Below, in pieces: positions 1 through 6,392 of a DNA stretch of 6,825 nt; positions within the stretch are counted from its first letter, which is position 1; every line of letters starts with the position of its first letter. Made by a program: the position numbers and the translations under genes. The stretch is taken from positions 1 to 6,825 of the forward strand of contig DBGFNI010000179.1 in NCBI GenBank assembly GCA_048527645.1. Direction: 5' to 3'. Source of the DNA: HGM12669 sp048527645. Its GTDB lineage: Bacteria > Bacillota > Clostridia > Oscillospirales > CAG-272. The notes under the pieces were generated by a model. That model did no database searches, had not been told where the DNA came from, and saw only the letters and a program-made list of their open reading frames with translations.

Positions 1-167
1 AATGCGACGGCACGTTTCTGTTTTCCGTGCGGATTCAGATCAGTCCCCTGTTTTTGACCTGGCTGATGAATTTCGGCGACGGGGTACGCGTGGAATCTCC
101 GCAGAGCGTGATCGACCGATATACCGCGCTGGCGCGGCAGGCGCTGGAGCAGTATGCCGAACTGTGA
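1..167 (+). CDS. WYL-domain transcriptional regulator, C-terminal end only (partial)
   Basis: The frame entering at base 3 stays open for 54 codons and ends at TGA 165-167. The residues read CDGTFLFSVRIQ, then ISPLFLTWLMNFGDGVRVESP, and close with a helix RYTALARQALEQYAEL. This matches the C-terminal WCX extension of WYL-family regulators: a beta strand, a 'SP..L..WL..FGD.V.V..P' turn and helix, and a final helix ending shortly before the stop. Such proteins normally have an N-terminal DNA-binding helix-turn-helix and a WYL ligand-sensing domain; both would lie upstream of the window, so the ligand and targets cannot be judged. It is transcribed in the same direction as the following operon, 191 bases away, and could regulate it, but that is inference. 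A different open frame over 2-187 is a shadow without family features. The family call is fairly confident despite the short fragment. Confidence 0.72.
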   Translation, partial: CDGTFLFSVRIQISPLFLTWLMNFGDGVRVESPQSVIDRYTALARQALEQYAEL

Positions 168-178
168 AATTCACAGTT
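160..178. promoter_or_regulatory. 9-bp perfect dyad overlapping the regulator stop codon (possible operator)
   Basis: AACTGTGAA at 160-168 is the exact reverse complement of TTCACAGTT at 170-178, with one central base (169). The arms overlap the final codons and stop of the WYL gene. The one-base centre suits a protein-binding operator better than a hairpin, although an 8-bp stem with a 3-base loop is also possible. It lies upstream of the promoter at 226-236. No factor can be assigned from sequence. Confidence 0.4.
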
Positions 179-193
179 ATCATATAACTTTTT
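175..193 (+). terminator. Weak possible intrinsic terminator after the WYL gene
   Basis: AGTTAT (175-180) pairs with ATAACT (184-189) around a 3-base loop (CAT) and runs into five T residues (189-193). The stem is short and entirely A/T-rich apart from one G-C pair, so termination would be weak. It shares bases with the right arm of the dyad at 160-178, so the two structures compete. It is in the right place to separate the regulator from the downstream operon. Confidence 0.25.
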
Positions 194-225
194 CATGAAT
201 TGTTACTATATGTTTTACAGCATAT

Positions 226-236
226 TATGCTAAAAT
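226..236 (+). promoter_or_regulatory. Extended -10 promoter for the four-gene operon
   Basis: TATGCTAAAAT contains a TGn extension (228-230) and a -10 hexamer TAAAAT (231-236). No good -35 hexamer is seen 16-18 bases upstream (208-213 reads ATATGT), which is typical of extended -10 promoters. Transcription would begin near base 243, leaving a 5' leader of about 115 bases before the ATG at 359. The 12-mer TATGCTAAAATA recurs exactly in the promoter of the second SLH gene (6455-6466). A 6-bp dyad AGCATA-T-TATGCT (219-231) overlaps the -10 element and could bind a repressor. Confidence 0.55.
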
Positions 237-358
237 AAAATATAGTTTTGCCGGGATGAGCGTCGGGCTTGATGCGTTTTGCTCGCGTGATCTGACGGCG
301 CGGCGCACGGCAGTTCGGTATAACAGTAAAATATAAAATATAAAAGAGGAAACCTGCT

Positions 359-2068
359 ATGAAGCAAAAAAATTATCCCCTTTATGAAACAACGGTTTTT
401 GAAAATTTCCGCGTGATGACGGAAAATGCGGCAACAAAATTCGGTGAGGATCCCGCGCTGATTTTCCGTCTCAATCCCCACGATGCGGAGCCGGTCACGA
501 AAAATTTTATCGAATTGCGTGACGATTGCCGTAACTTCGGCACCGGTCTTGTCGCGTGCGGCGCCAGAGAAAAGCACTGCGCGATTATTGGCGGCGCTTC
601 TTACGGTTGGGTAATATCCTATTTTGCGCTGATGAGCATCGGCGCGGTGACGGTTCCCATTGACAAGGAGCTGCCCGCGGAGGAAATTGCCGACATTCTG
701 AAAGTGTCAGAATGCGAGTTTGCGGTGTACAGCGCACCGATGGAACGGAAAATCGAGCAGGTTGCCGCTTTGCTGCACGAGAGGGTCACCTGGATATGCA
801 TGGGTGAGCCGGCAATGGCGGGCGCGCTGCGGCTGACTGATGTCCTTGCAGACGGGGCAGAGCGGTATGCCGCGGGCGACAACACCTATTACGATTATGA
901 AATCGACACGGATCGTCTGGCGACGATTGTTTTCACCTCCGGCACGACCGGAAAAGGGAAGGGCGTGATGCTCTCCCAAAAAAACATTGTCTCCGATATG
1001 ACGCAGGGCATGTACAATTTCGCGATCACGCGGAAAAACATGTGCGTCCTTCCGCCGCATCACACATTTTGCTCAACGGTAAACTTTGTCGGACATCTTT
1101 CACAGGGCGCCTGCCTGTATCTTTCCAGCGGCATCCGGTATGTGGTGTCGGAGATGAAGGAGCAAAAGCCCACGCACTTGGTTTTGGTGCCGCTGTTTGT
1201 GGAGACCTTTTACAAGCGAATCTGGCAGACAGCGGAAAAGACGGGGAAGGACAAATTGCTCCGGCGCATGATGAAGCTGTCCAATTCCATGCGAAAAATC
1301 GGGATTGACGCGCGACGGAAAATGTTTCAGAGCGTTACGGCCGCATTCGGCGGAAAGCTCGAGATGATCATCTGCGGCGGCGCGGCGCTAAATCAGGATA
1401 TCATCGACACGTTCGACGCGCTGGGCATTACAATCCTCAACGGGTACGGCATCACGGAATGTGCGCCCCTGATCTCCTGCAACCGCAACAAATATCAGAA
1501 GCAGGGCAGCGTCGGCGTGCCGATCATCGGCGAGCAGGTGAAGATCGCGGACCCGGATGAAAACGGCGAGGGCGAGATTTGCGTCAAGGGACCGAACGTT
1601 ATGCTCGGCTATTACAAAAATCCTGAGGCGACCGCGGCGGCGTTCGATGAGGAGGGATATTTCAAAACAGGCGATTACGGGAAGCTGGATGAAGAGGGCT
1701 GGATCTATATCACGGGCCGTCTGAAAAACCTGATCATCTTTTCCAATGGAAAAAATGTTTATCCCGAGGAGATCGAAACGGAGATTTCCGGCATTTACGG
1801 TGTGAACGAATGTGTTGTATACGCGGGAGAAAGCAAAAGCGATCCTGCCAAAGAGGTGATTGTGGCGGAGATCTATCCGGATTTTGAAGCTTTGGAAAAC
1901 CGCAATATTACCGATGCACAGGCATATTTTGACGACGCGGTCGCACAAATCAACAAGCGCGCCGTTTCCTATAAAAAGGTCGGGCTGGTGAAGATCCGAC
2001 AGGAGGAATTTGTCAAGAACACCTCGAAAAAAATTATCCGTTTTATGATTGATAAAAGCATCGACTGA
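359..2068 (+). CDS. AMP-forming long-chain fatty acid ligase (acyl-CoA or acyl-ACP synthetase)
   Basis: This 569-aa cytoplasmic protein belongs to the ANL adenylate-forming superfamily, which activates a carboxylic acid with ATP to an acyl-AMP and passes it to CoA (or, in some members, acyl carrier protein). The ordered core motifs are visible: the P-loop FTSGTTGKGKG at residues 192-202, GGAAL near 340-344, NGYGITEC at 361-368, the ATP-ribose motif TGD at 437-439, the hinge ITGRLKNLI at 451-459, and the C-terminal NTSKKIIR at 554-561, where Lys558 aligns with the catalytic lysine. The usual Pro in the P-loop (SGTTGxPKG) is Gly here. There is no signal peptide or membrane segment. The length suits FadD-like ligases. 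The ATG at 359 is preceded by AGAGGA (345-350) at 8 bases. It is first in the operon, with the thioesterase two genes downstream, which supports a fatty acid substrate. The exact chain length and the acceptor (CoA or ACP) are undetermined. Confidence 0.88.
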   Translation: MKQKNYPLYETTVFENFRVMTENAATKFGEDPALIFRLNPHDAEPVTKNFIELRDDCRNFGTGLVACGAREKHCAIIGGASYGWVISYFALMSIGAVTVPIDKELPAEEIADILKVSECEFAVYSAPMERKIEQVAALLHERVTWICMGEPAMAGALRLTDVLADGAERYAAGDNTYYDYEIDTDRLATIVFTSGTTGKGKGVMLSQKNIVSDMTQGMYNFAITRKNMCVLPPHHTFCSTVNFVGHLSQGACLYLSSGIRYVVSEMKEQKPTHLVLVPLFVETFYKRIWQTAEKTGKDKLLRRMMKLSNSMRKIGIDARRKMFQSVTAAFGGKLEMIICGGAALNQDIIDTFDALGITILNGYGITECAPLISCNRNKYQKQGSVGVPIIGEQVKIADPDENGEGEICVKGPNVMLGYYKNPEATAAAFDEEGYFKTGDYGKLDEEGWIYITGRLKNLIIFSNGKNVYPEEIETEISGIYGVNECVVYAGESKSDPAKEVIVAEIYPDFEALENRNITDAQAYFDDAVAQINKRAVSYKKVGLVKIRQEEFVKNTSKKIIRFMIDKSID

Positions 2069-2089
2069 TCAGGGAAAAGGAGAATTACA

Positions 2090-3592
2090 ATGGCTTATTA
2101 TTTCAAAGAACCCTCACGCACATTCAGCGAATACTTACTGGTGCCCGGATACACCTCGGAAAACTGTATTCCCGCCAACGTCAGTCTTCGCACGCCTTTG
2201 GTAAAGTATCAGAAAGGCGAGGAACCGGCGATCTCTCTGAACATTCCGATGGTTTCCGCGATCATGCAATCTGTTTCCAATGACACCATGGCGATTGCAC
2301 TGGCAAAGGAGGGCGGTATCTCCTTTATTTACGGTTCGCAGAGCATTGAGGATGAGGCGGCGATGGTCGCCCGTGTGAAAAGCTATAAGGCGGGCTTTGT
2401 AGTCAGCGATTCCAACGTGACGGCGGACAGCACGCTTGCCGATGTTCTGGAAATTTCTCAATTGACCGGTCATTCTACGGTTGCCGTGACAGATGACGGT
2501 ACGCCCAACGGCAAGCTGCTTGGCATTGTGACCAGCCGGGATTATCGTGTCAGCCGCATGTCGCCCGATCTGAAGGTCAGCGCGTTTATGACCCCCCTGG
2601 AAAAGCTGGTGACGGGAAACGAGGAGACCACGCTCAAAGAGGCAAACGATATTATTTGGGATCATAAGCTCAATTCTCTCCCCATTGTCGATCAGAACGG
2701 CAATCTGCTGTATCTGGTGTTCCGCAAGGACTACTCCGATCACAAGAACAATCCGCAGGAGCTGCTGGATGAGAAAAAACGGTATCTGGTTGGCGCGGGC
2801 ATCAACACCCTGGACTATGAAAAGCGCGTGCCGGCGCTGGTGGATGCGGGCGCGGATGTGCTGTGCATCGATTCCTCCGAGGGGTACAGCTGCTGGCAGA
2901 AGAAAACACTGGAGTTTATCCGCTCCAAATACGGCGACACGGTCAAGGTCGGCGCGGGAAACGTGGTTGACCGGGACGGCTTCCGCTTTTTGGCAGAATG
3001 CGGCGCGGATTTTGTCAAGGTCGGCATCGGCGGGGGATCCATTTGTATCACCCGTGAAACAAAGGGCATCGGACGCGGTCAGGCAACTGCGCTGATCGAG
3101 GTTGCCGCGGCGCGGGACGAGTATTTCGAGGAGACGGGCATTTATGTGCCCATTTGTTCCGACGGCGGCATTGTGCATGACTATCATATGACGCTTGCAC
3201 TGGCGATGGGCGCCGACTTTATGATGCTGGGACGCTATTTCGCGCGTTTTGACGAAAGTCCCACGCCCAAGCTGATGGTGAACGGCGTTTACGTCAAGGA
3301 ATACTGGGGTGAGGGCTCCAACCGCGCCCGCAACTGGCAGCGGTATGATCTGGGCGGCAAGTCCAAGCTGTCCTTTGAGGAGGGCGTCGATTCCTATGTC
3401 ACATATGCCGGCAGTCTGCACGACAATGTGGCAAAGAGTTTGTACAAGGTGAAATCAACGATGTGCAACTGCGGGGTGGTTACCATTCCCGAATTGCAGA
3501 AAAACGCGCGTATGACCGTCGTTTCCTCGACCAGTATCGTCGAGGGCGGCTATCACGATGTGATGCTAAAGAACGGCGAGCAGCGCAAATAA
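2090..3592 (+). CDS. guaB: Inosine-5'-monophosphate dehydrogenase with two CBS domains
   Basis: IMP dehydrogenase oxidises IMP to XMP with NAD+, the committed step of guanine nucleotide synthesis, in the cytosol as a tetramer. The 500-aa protein shows the (beta/alpha)8 barrel split by a CBS pair at about residues 99-215 (for example GIVTSRDY at 145-152). Key sites: Asp261 in CIDSSEG (nicotinamide ribose contact), the catalytic loop GIGGGSICITR with Cys319, the IMP-binding SDGG at 357-360, GRYFAR at 381-386, and the mobile flap with Arg418-Tyr419 in NWQRYDLGG. Glu431 and Lys310 are at positions known to shape mycophenolic acid binding. All catalytic residues are intact. The sequence is strikingly like my recollection of the Tritrichomonas foetus enzyme rather than the usual bacterial GuaB, which has GPGSICTTR-type loops. 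The start ATG follows AAAGGAG, 21 bases after the ligase stop, so it is co-transcribed. An open frame of 428 codons on the opposite strand is a shadow. Confidence 0.95.
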   Translation: MAYYFKEPSRTFSEYLLVPGYTSENCIPANVSLRTPLVKYQKGEEPAISLNIPMVSAIMQSVSNDTMAIALAKEGGISFIYGSQSIEDEAAMVARVKSYKAGFVVSDSNVTADSTLADVLEISQLTGHSTVAVTDDGTPNGKLLGIVTSRDYRVSRMSPDLKVSAFMTPLEKLVTGNEETTLKEANDIIWDHKLNSLPIVDQNGNLLYLVFRKDYSDHKNNPQELLDEKKRYLVGAGINTLDYEKRVPALVDAGADVLCIDSSEGYSCWQKKTLEFIRSKYGDTVKVGAGNVVDRDGFRFLAECGADFVKVGIGGGSICITRETKGIGRGQATALIEVAAARDEYFEETGIYVPICSDGGIVHDYHMTLALAMGADFMMLGRYFARFDESPTPKLMVNGVYVKEYWGEGSNRARNWQRYDLGGKSKLSFEEGVDSYVTYAGSLHDNVAKSLYKVKSTMCNCGVVTIPELQKNARMTVVSSTSIVEGGYHDVMLKNGEQRK

Positions 3593-3621
3593 ATCAGAAA
3601 AACGAAAGTCAGGCAATTCCT

Positions 3622-4383
3622 ATGGAAACACCAATCAATCAGGCAGAAATCCCTGCCCACAACAGAGAAATCTATATTGCCTCCTCTCTGTGCGGCGCAG
3701 AACCGAAAATGGATTTGTATCACTCGTTTTTGCTGATGCAGGACTGCTTTTCGGAGTATCTGCATTTGCTCAACTGTGACAATGTGCGCATCCGCGAAGA
3801 ATTCTCCCATTATTGGGTGATTCTGCGCTCACGCATAACGCTGGGGGACATGCCGGCGTGGGATGACACCATCCGCGCGCATACCGTGATGGTGCGGCGT
3901 TCGGCGCTTTTTGTGGAGCTGGAGACAGAGCTGACGCACCGGGATGGCAGTCTGGTCGCTTTGGGCAGGCAGCAGCTCTGCGTACTGAATATTGCTGACC
4001 ACAAGCCGTGCAAGCTCGATTTTCTGCCGGAGCTGTTCGCACAGCCGCCGGCGCAGGCAAAGGATCCGTCGCGGTGGGCGGGCGCGTTTGACCCGAAAAC
4101 GGAAGAGGAACCCGTGTATCAGATGCAGATTCGCTCGCAGGATGTGGATTCCAACGGGCATATGAATAATATTGCTTATGTACGCGCCATGCTGGGGGCG
4201 TATTCTGTGGAAGAACTCAACAGCCGCTCGATCGCGCAGGCGGAGGTGCAGTATATCAACGAAAGCTATGAAAACAATCGCTTAAGCGTGATGCGCGCGG
4301 ACAGCGGCAGCGAGAGTCATGTGCAGCTGTGCGATGCACAGGGCAACCACGTAACCATGATGAAAATACAATTCAAAAATTAA
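3622..4383 (+). CDS. Acyl-ACP thioesterase (FatA/FatB-like, double hotdog)
   Basis: This 253-aa cytoplasmic enzyme is predicted to hydrolyse acyl-ACP to free fatty acid and ACP. The first hotdog covers about residues 15-130 and includes the family-typical stretch WVILRSRITLGDMPAWDD (65-82). The second, from about 165 to the end, holds the signature DVDSNGHMNNIAYV (174-187), with Asp176, Asn178 and His180 matching the catalytic D-x-N-x-H of plant and bacterial acyl-ACP thioesterases. Glu214 sits where the family has the conserved E-C pair, but the following residue is Ser215 rather than Cys. The reading frame is open back to 3463 inside guaB, but I chose ATG 3622: it leaves a 29-base gap after the guaB stop, fits the family N-terminus, and has a weak ribosome site (GTCAGG, 3607-3612) at 9 bases. 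The ligase two genes upstream could re-activate its product. Chain-length preference cannot be read from the sequence. Confidence 0.85.
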   Translation: METPINQAEIPAHNREIYIASSLCGAEPKMDLYHSFLLMQDCFSEYLHLLNCDNVRIREEFSHYWVILRSRITLGDMPAWDDTIRAHTVMVRRSALFVELETELTHRDGSLVALGRQQLCVLNIADHKPCKLDFLPELFAQPPAQAKDPSRWAGAFDPKTEEEPVYQMQIRSQDVDSNGHMNNIAYVRAMLGAYSVEELNSRSIAQAEVQYINESYENNRLSVMRADSGSESHVQLCDAQGNHVTMMKIQFKN

Positions 4384-4399
4384 ATGAAACGGAGAAAAT

Positions 4400-5956
4400 A
4401 TGATGAAAAAGCAAGTTAGCATTCTCTCTTTGACGATCGCGCTGATCATGCTCTTTTCCATAGTGTCAGGCGCATGGAGCCAGCCGAAAAACATCTTTCG
4501 CTATTTTCAGGATATTCCGAGCGGGCACTGGGCAACAGAGGATATTCAGTGGTGCACGGATTACGGCGTGATGGCATACGGCAGCAGCAAAAAGCTTTTC
4601 CAGCCGGAGGATTCGCTGACCCGCGCAATGTTTGTCAAGATTTGCTCCAATCTGGTGACGCAGATCGGCTATGACACCACCTACAGCGAAGTGAAGAACT
4701 ATCCCGATGTGGCTCAGAACGCGTGGTTTTATGACAGCGTGCAGTGGGCATCGGAAAACGGGATCGTCGGCGGTCACGCCAACGGCACGTTTACCCCTGA
4801 CGCGCCGATTACCCGCGCGCAGATGGCGCAGATGATGTACAACTTTATCACTCGGTACTGCGGCGCGGAGCTGGATGACGATACCGCCGTGCTGGAAAAA
4901 ACATACAAGGATGCAGCGCAGATCCCGCAGTGGGCAAGACCTGCCGTTGCGGCAATGACCAACAGCAAGCTGCTCAACGGTGCAGACGGCAAATTCTGTT
5001 CCGATGCGACGGCGACCCGTGCACAGGCGGCGGCGATTTCCCACCGCTTGCAGCAGTATTACAACAACAGCCCCTCTTGCTTTACCGGGAATGATTTGAC
5101 GCTGGTCTGGAATGACGAGTTTGACGGAACAGAACTGGATACGACAAAGTGGAAATACGGCTCCTGCGGCAACCTGACGGCGTTCGGCGAGGAATTCAGC
5201 GATCCGGCATATGTTTTGCAGTATCAGAAGGATCACATCAAGGTGCAGGACGGCAATTTGGTGATGAATGTCGAGTACATGGACAACAGCGCAGTGGACG
5301 ATGCAAGTGAAAACTTTGTCGGCGATCAGAATGTTTCCGTGGTATGGGTTGACACGGCTGACAGATATTATCAGACGTACGGCTATTATGAAATTCGCTG
5401 CATTTTAGGAACGGGTAGCGGCTCCAACTGCGCTTTCTGGATGGGCGCCGGCAAGGCATGGGATCCCTCCTCTCAGTCCTCACGCGACGGTGCGGAGATC
5501 GATGTGTTTGAGAGCGTTTACACCAGCAATAATCACTGGGGAAGACCGATTCTCGATTCGACCATTCACTGGCAGCACAATGCAAAGGACGAGGAAGGCG
5601 CTTCTCTGCACGGAAGTGACCACTGCTATTTCTACGCAGAGCCTTCGCGTCAGTACACCCGCGACGGCAAGTATCTGCCCACGTCGATGTTTGATGGGAA
5701 CTATCACACCATCGGTGTGCTGTGGACCAAAGAGGAATATGTCTTCTATTATGACGGCTATGAGATGTATCGCACGGACTGCAAAGATCCCGATCAGCCC
5801 GGCGCACAGGGCACTTGCGAGGCGCCCGCATGGCTGCTGCTCTCCTGCCACTTTATGGACCCCGACTGGTACGGCGTCAGCAAGCCGGAGGACTATCCCC
5901 TTGATTTTGTCGTCGATTATGTGCGCTGCTATCAGCTCACCGACTATATGGATTGA
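4400..5956 (+). CDS. SLH-anchored, secreted GH16 beta-glucanase (laminarinase-like)
   Basis: The 518-aa product starts with a signal peptide (MMKK, hydrophobic run 6-22, likely cleaved around VSGA-W or AWS-Q at 25-28). Three SLH repeats follow, about 36-88, 99-152 and 169-216, each with the FxD...W...I/V start and a TRA motif (LTRAMF, ITRAQM, ATRAQA); SLH trimers bind pyruvylated cell wall polysaccharide and hold the protein on the surface. A GH16 domain spans about 232-513. Its active-site strand is GAEIDVFES, with Glu366 as nucleophile, Asp368, and Glu371 as acid/base; the E-x-D-x-x-E spacing is the beta-bulge form found in laminarinases, so beta-1,3 or mixed-linkage glucans are likely substrates. 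There are 13 cysteines, many for a secreted Firmicute protein. ATG codons occur at 4400 and 4403; GGAG (4391-4394) is 8 bases from the second, and the paralogue at 6548 aligns to the second, so 4403 may be the real start. It is last in the operon, 16 bases after the thioesterase. Confidence 0.9.
   Translation: MMKKQVSILSLTIALIMLFSIVSGAWSQPKNIFRYFQDIPSGHWATEDIQWCTDYGVMAYGSSKKLFQPEDSLTRAMFVKICSNLVTQIGYDTTYSEVKNYPDVAQNAWFYDSVQWASENGIVGGHANGTFTPDAPITRAQMAQMMYNFITRYCGAELDDDTAVLEKTYKDAAQIPQWARPAVAAMTNSKLLNGADGKFCSDATATRAQAAAISHRLQQYYNNSPSCFTGNDLTLVWNDEFDGTELDTTKWKYGSCGNLTAFGEEFSDPAYVLQYQKDHIKVQDGNLVMNVEYMDNSAVDDASENFVGDQNVSVVWVDTADRYYQTYGYYEIRCILGTGSGSNCAFWMGAGKAWDPSSQSSRDGAEIDVFESVYTSNNHWGRPILDSTIHWQHNAKDEEGASLHGSDHCYFYAEPSRQYTRDGKYLPTSMFDGNYHTIGVLWTKEEYVFYYDGYEMYRTDCKDPDQPGAQGTCEAPAWLLLSCHFMDPDWYGVSKPEDYPLDFVVDYVRCYQLTDYMD
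4549..4680 (+). repeat. First copy of a near-identical SLH1 coding repeat
   Basis: Bases 4549-4680 match 6694-6825 with only 2 mismatches in 132 (at 4642 and 4675), including a run of 93 identical bases (4549-4641). The repeat covers most of the first SLH domain of the GH16 protein. The preceding 146 bases of the two genes differ at 40 positions with no gap. The second copy runs off the window, so the full repeat length is unknown. Confidence 0.95.
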
Positions 5957-5975
5957 GTTTTCTTTCGATAAACCG

Positions 5976-6026
5976 AAAGCACACCGCGACCGCCTTTGAG
6001 CGGCGCGGTGTGCTTTAGCTTTTTTT
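5976..6026 (+). terminator. Strong intrinsic terminator after the SLH-GH16 gene
   Basis: A 13-bp perfect stem pairs AAAGCACACCGCG (5976-5988) with CGCGGTGTGCTTT (6004-6016), extended by four inner pairs CCGC/GCGG (5990-5993 with 6000-6003) across a bulged A, with a six-base loop. Three bases later comes a run of seven T (6020-6026). It lies 19 bases after the stop of the GH16 gene and ends the four-gene unit. It also lies beyond the 3' end of the convergent small gene; on that strand the T-run after the hairpin is poor, so it would work less well in reverse. Confidence 0.92.
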
Positions 6027-6030
6027 GATG

Positions 6031-6050
6031 AAAAAACGGGCGCTGTTTTT
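6031..6050 (-). terminator. Weak possible terminator for the small minus-strand gene
   Basis: Read on the minus strand, AAAAAC (6050-6045 side) pairs with GTTTTT (6037-6032 side) around a seven-base G/C-rich loop, immediately at the stop codon of the small gene. The stem is A-T rich and overlaps the stop, so this is only a weak candidate. The hairpin at 5976-6016 may serve instead. Confidence 0.2.
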
Positions 6051-6270
6051 ACAGATCGTCGGCGTCCTGCGTCGGCACAACGAATTGCTTGGCGCCGGGG
6101 GTTGCCTTGTCGGGATGAATCTGCACGCCGAGGTCCTTTGCCTCACGCGGCACGCCGGTGTAACAGCCCTCCGGGTCGGTTTCCGTGCCTGCCTGTCGGA
6201 AGGCGTCGACGACGGACTGCACGGCGGGCGAGAGCGGGATGTTTTGCTTGTTATGCGGATGATGCTTCAT
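6049..6270 (-). CDS. Small uncharacterised protein, 73 aa, ending in QDADDL
   Basis: I do not recognise a function. The product begins MKHHPHNKQNIPLSPAVQ, has a predicted amphipathic helix SVVDAFRQAGTETD (about 19-32), a turn-rich middle DPEGCYTGVPREA (32-44), and a Pro-rich tail finishing VPTQDADDL. It has no signal peptide, no membrane segment and one cysteine. It appears to be a real gene: AAAGGA sits about 8 bases before the ATG, a well-spaced TTAAAA/TATAAA promoter lies about 120 bases upstream, and the stop falls next to convergent terminator structures. The 'TDPEGxYTGxP...QDADDL' pattern reminds me of short hypothetical proteins in gut Clostridia, but this is recollection and unverified. 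It is convergent with the SLH-GH16 gene and divergent from the second SLH gene, so it is expressed independently of both. Confidence 0.72.
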   Translation of the reverse strand: MKHHPHNKQNIPLSPAVQSVVDAFRQAGTETDPEGCYTGVPREAKDLGVQIHPDKATPGAKQFVVPTQDADDL

Positions 6271-6392
6271 GGTTTGATTCCTTTCAAAAAATCGTTTTCA
6301 AGTTGCTTGCAGACATATCCTTTCCTTCTTTGATGCGCGTTATACGGTTTCTTTGTTTAACTTGAGCAGGAAATCTCTTGGAATCTATGCAT

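Noticed and set aside
160..178. Reading the TGTGA/TCACA dyad as a CRP-cAMP site
   Set aside because: CRP sites have six bases between TGTGA and TCACA; here there are three, and the gene content suggests a Clostridia host without classical CRP control.
271..281. An 11-mer (GATGCGTTTTG) in the operon leader that is the reverse complement of 6474-6484 in the second SLH leader
   Set aside because: Several inverted 11-base matches are expected by chance in a window of this size, and no flanking similarity extends it.
243..358. Possible riboswitch in the 115-base leader of the ligase gene
   Set aside because: Only short stems with G-U pairs can be drawn and no known aptamer core was recognised.
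2135..3421. A 428-codon open frame on the minus strand across the IMP dehydrogenase gene
   Set aside because: It lies wholly antisense to a gene with all catalytic motifs, its translation shows no recognisable family, and no ribosome site or promoter was seen. It results from codon bias of the sense gene.
3463..3621. A longer thioesterase start inside the guaB gene
   Set aside because: The extension would overlap guaB by 130 bases and adds a sequence unlike the family N-terminus; ATG 3622 fits the gap and family length.
4466..5236. A 256-codon minus-strand open frame within the SLH-GH16 gene
   Set aside because: It is antisense to clear SLH and GH16 domains and has no family features; the minus-strand frames in both SLH genes look alike only because the DNA is repeated.
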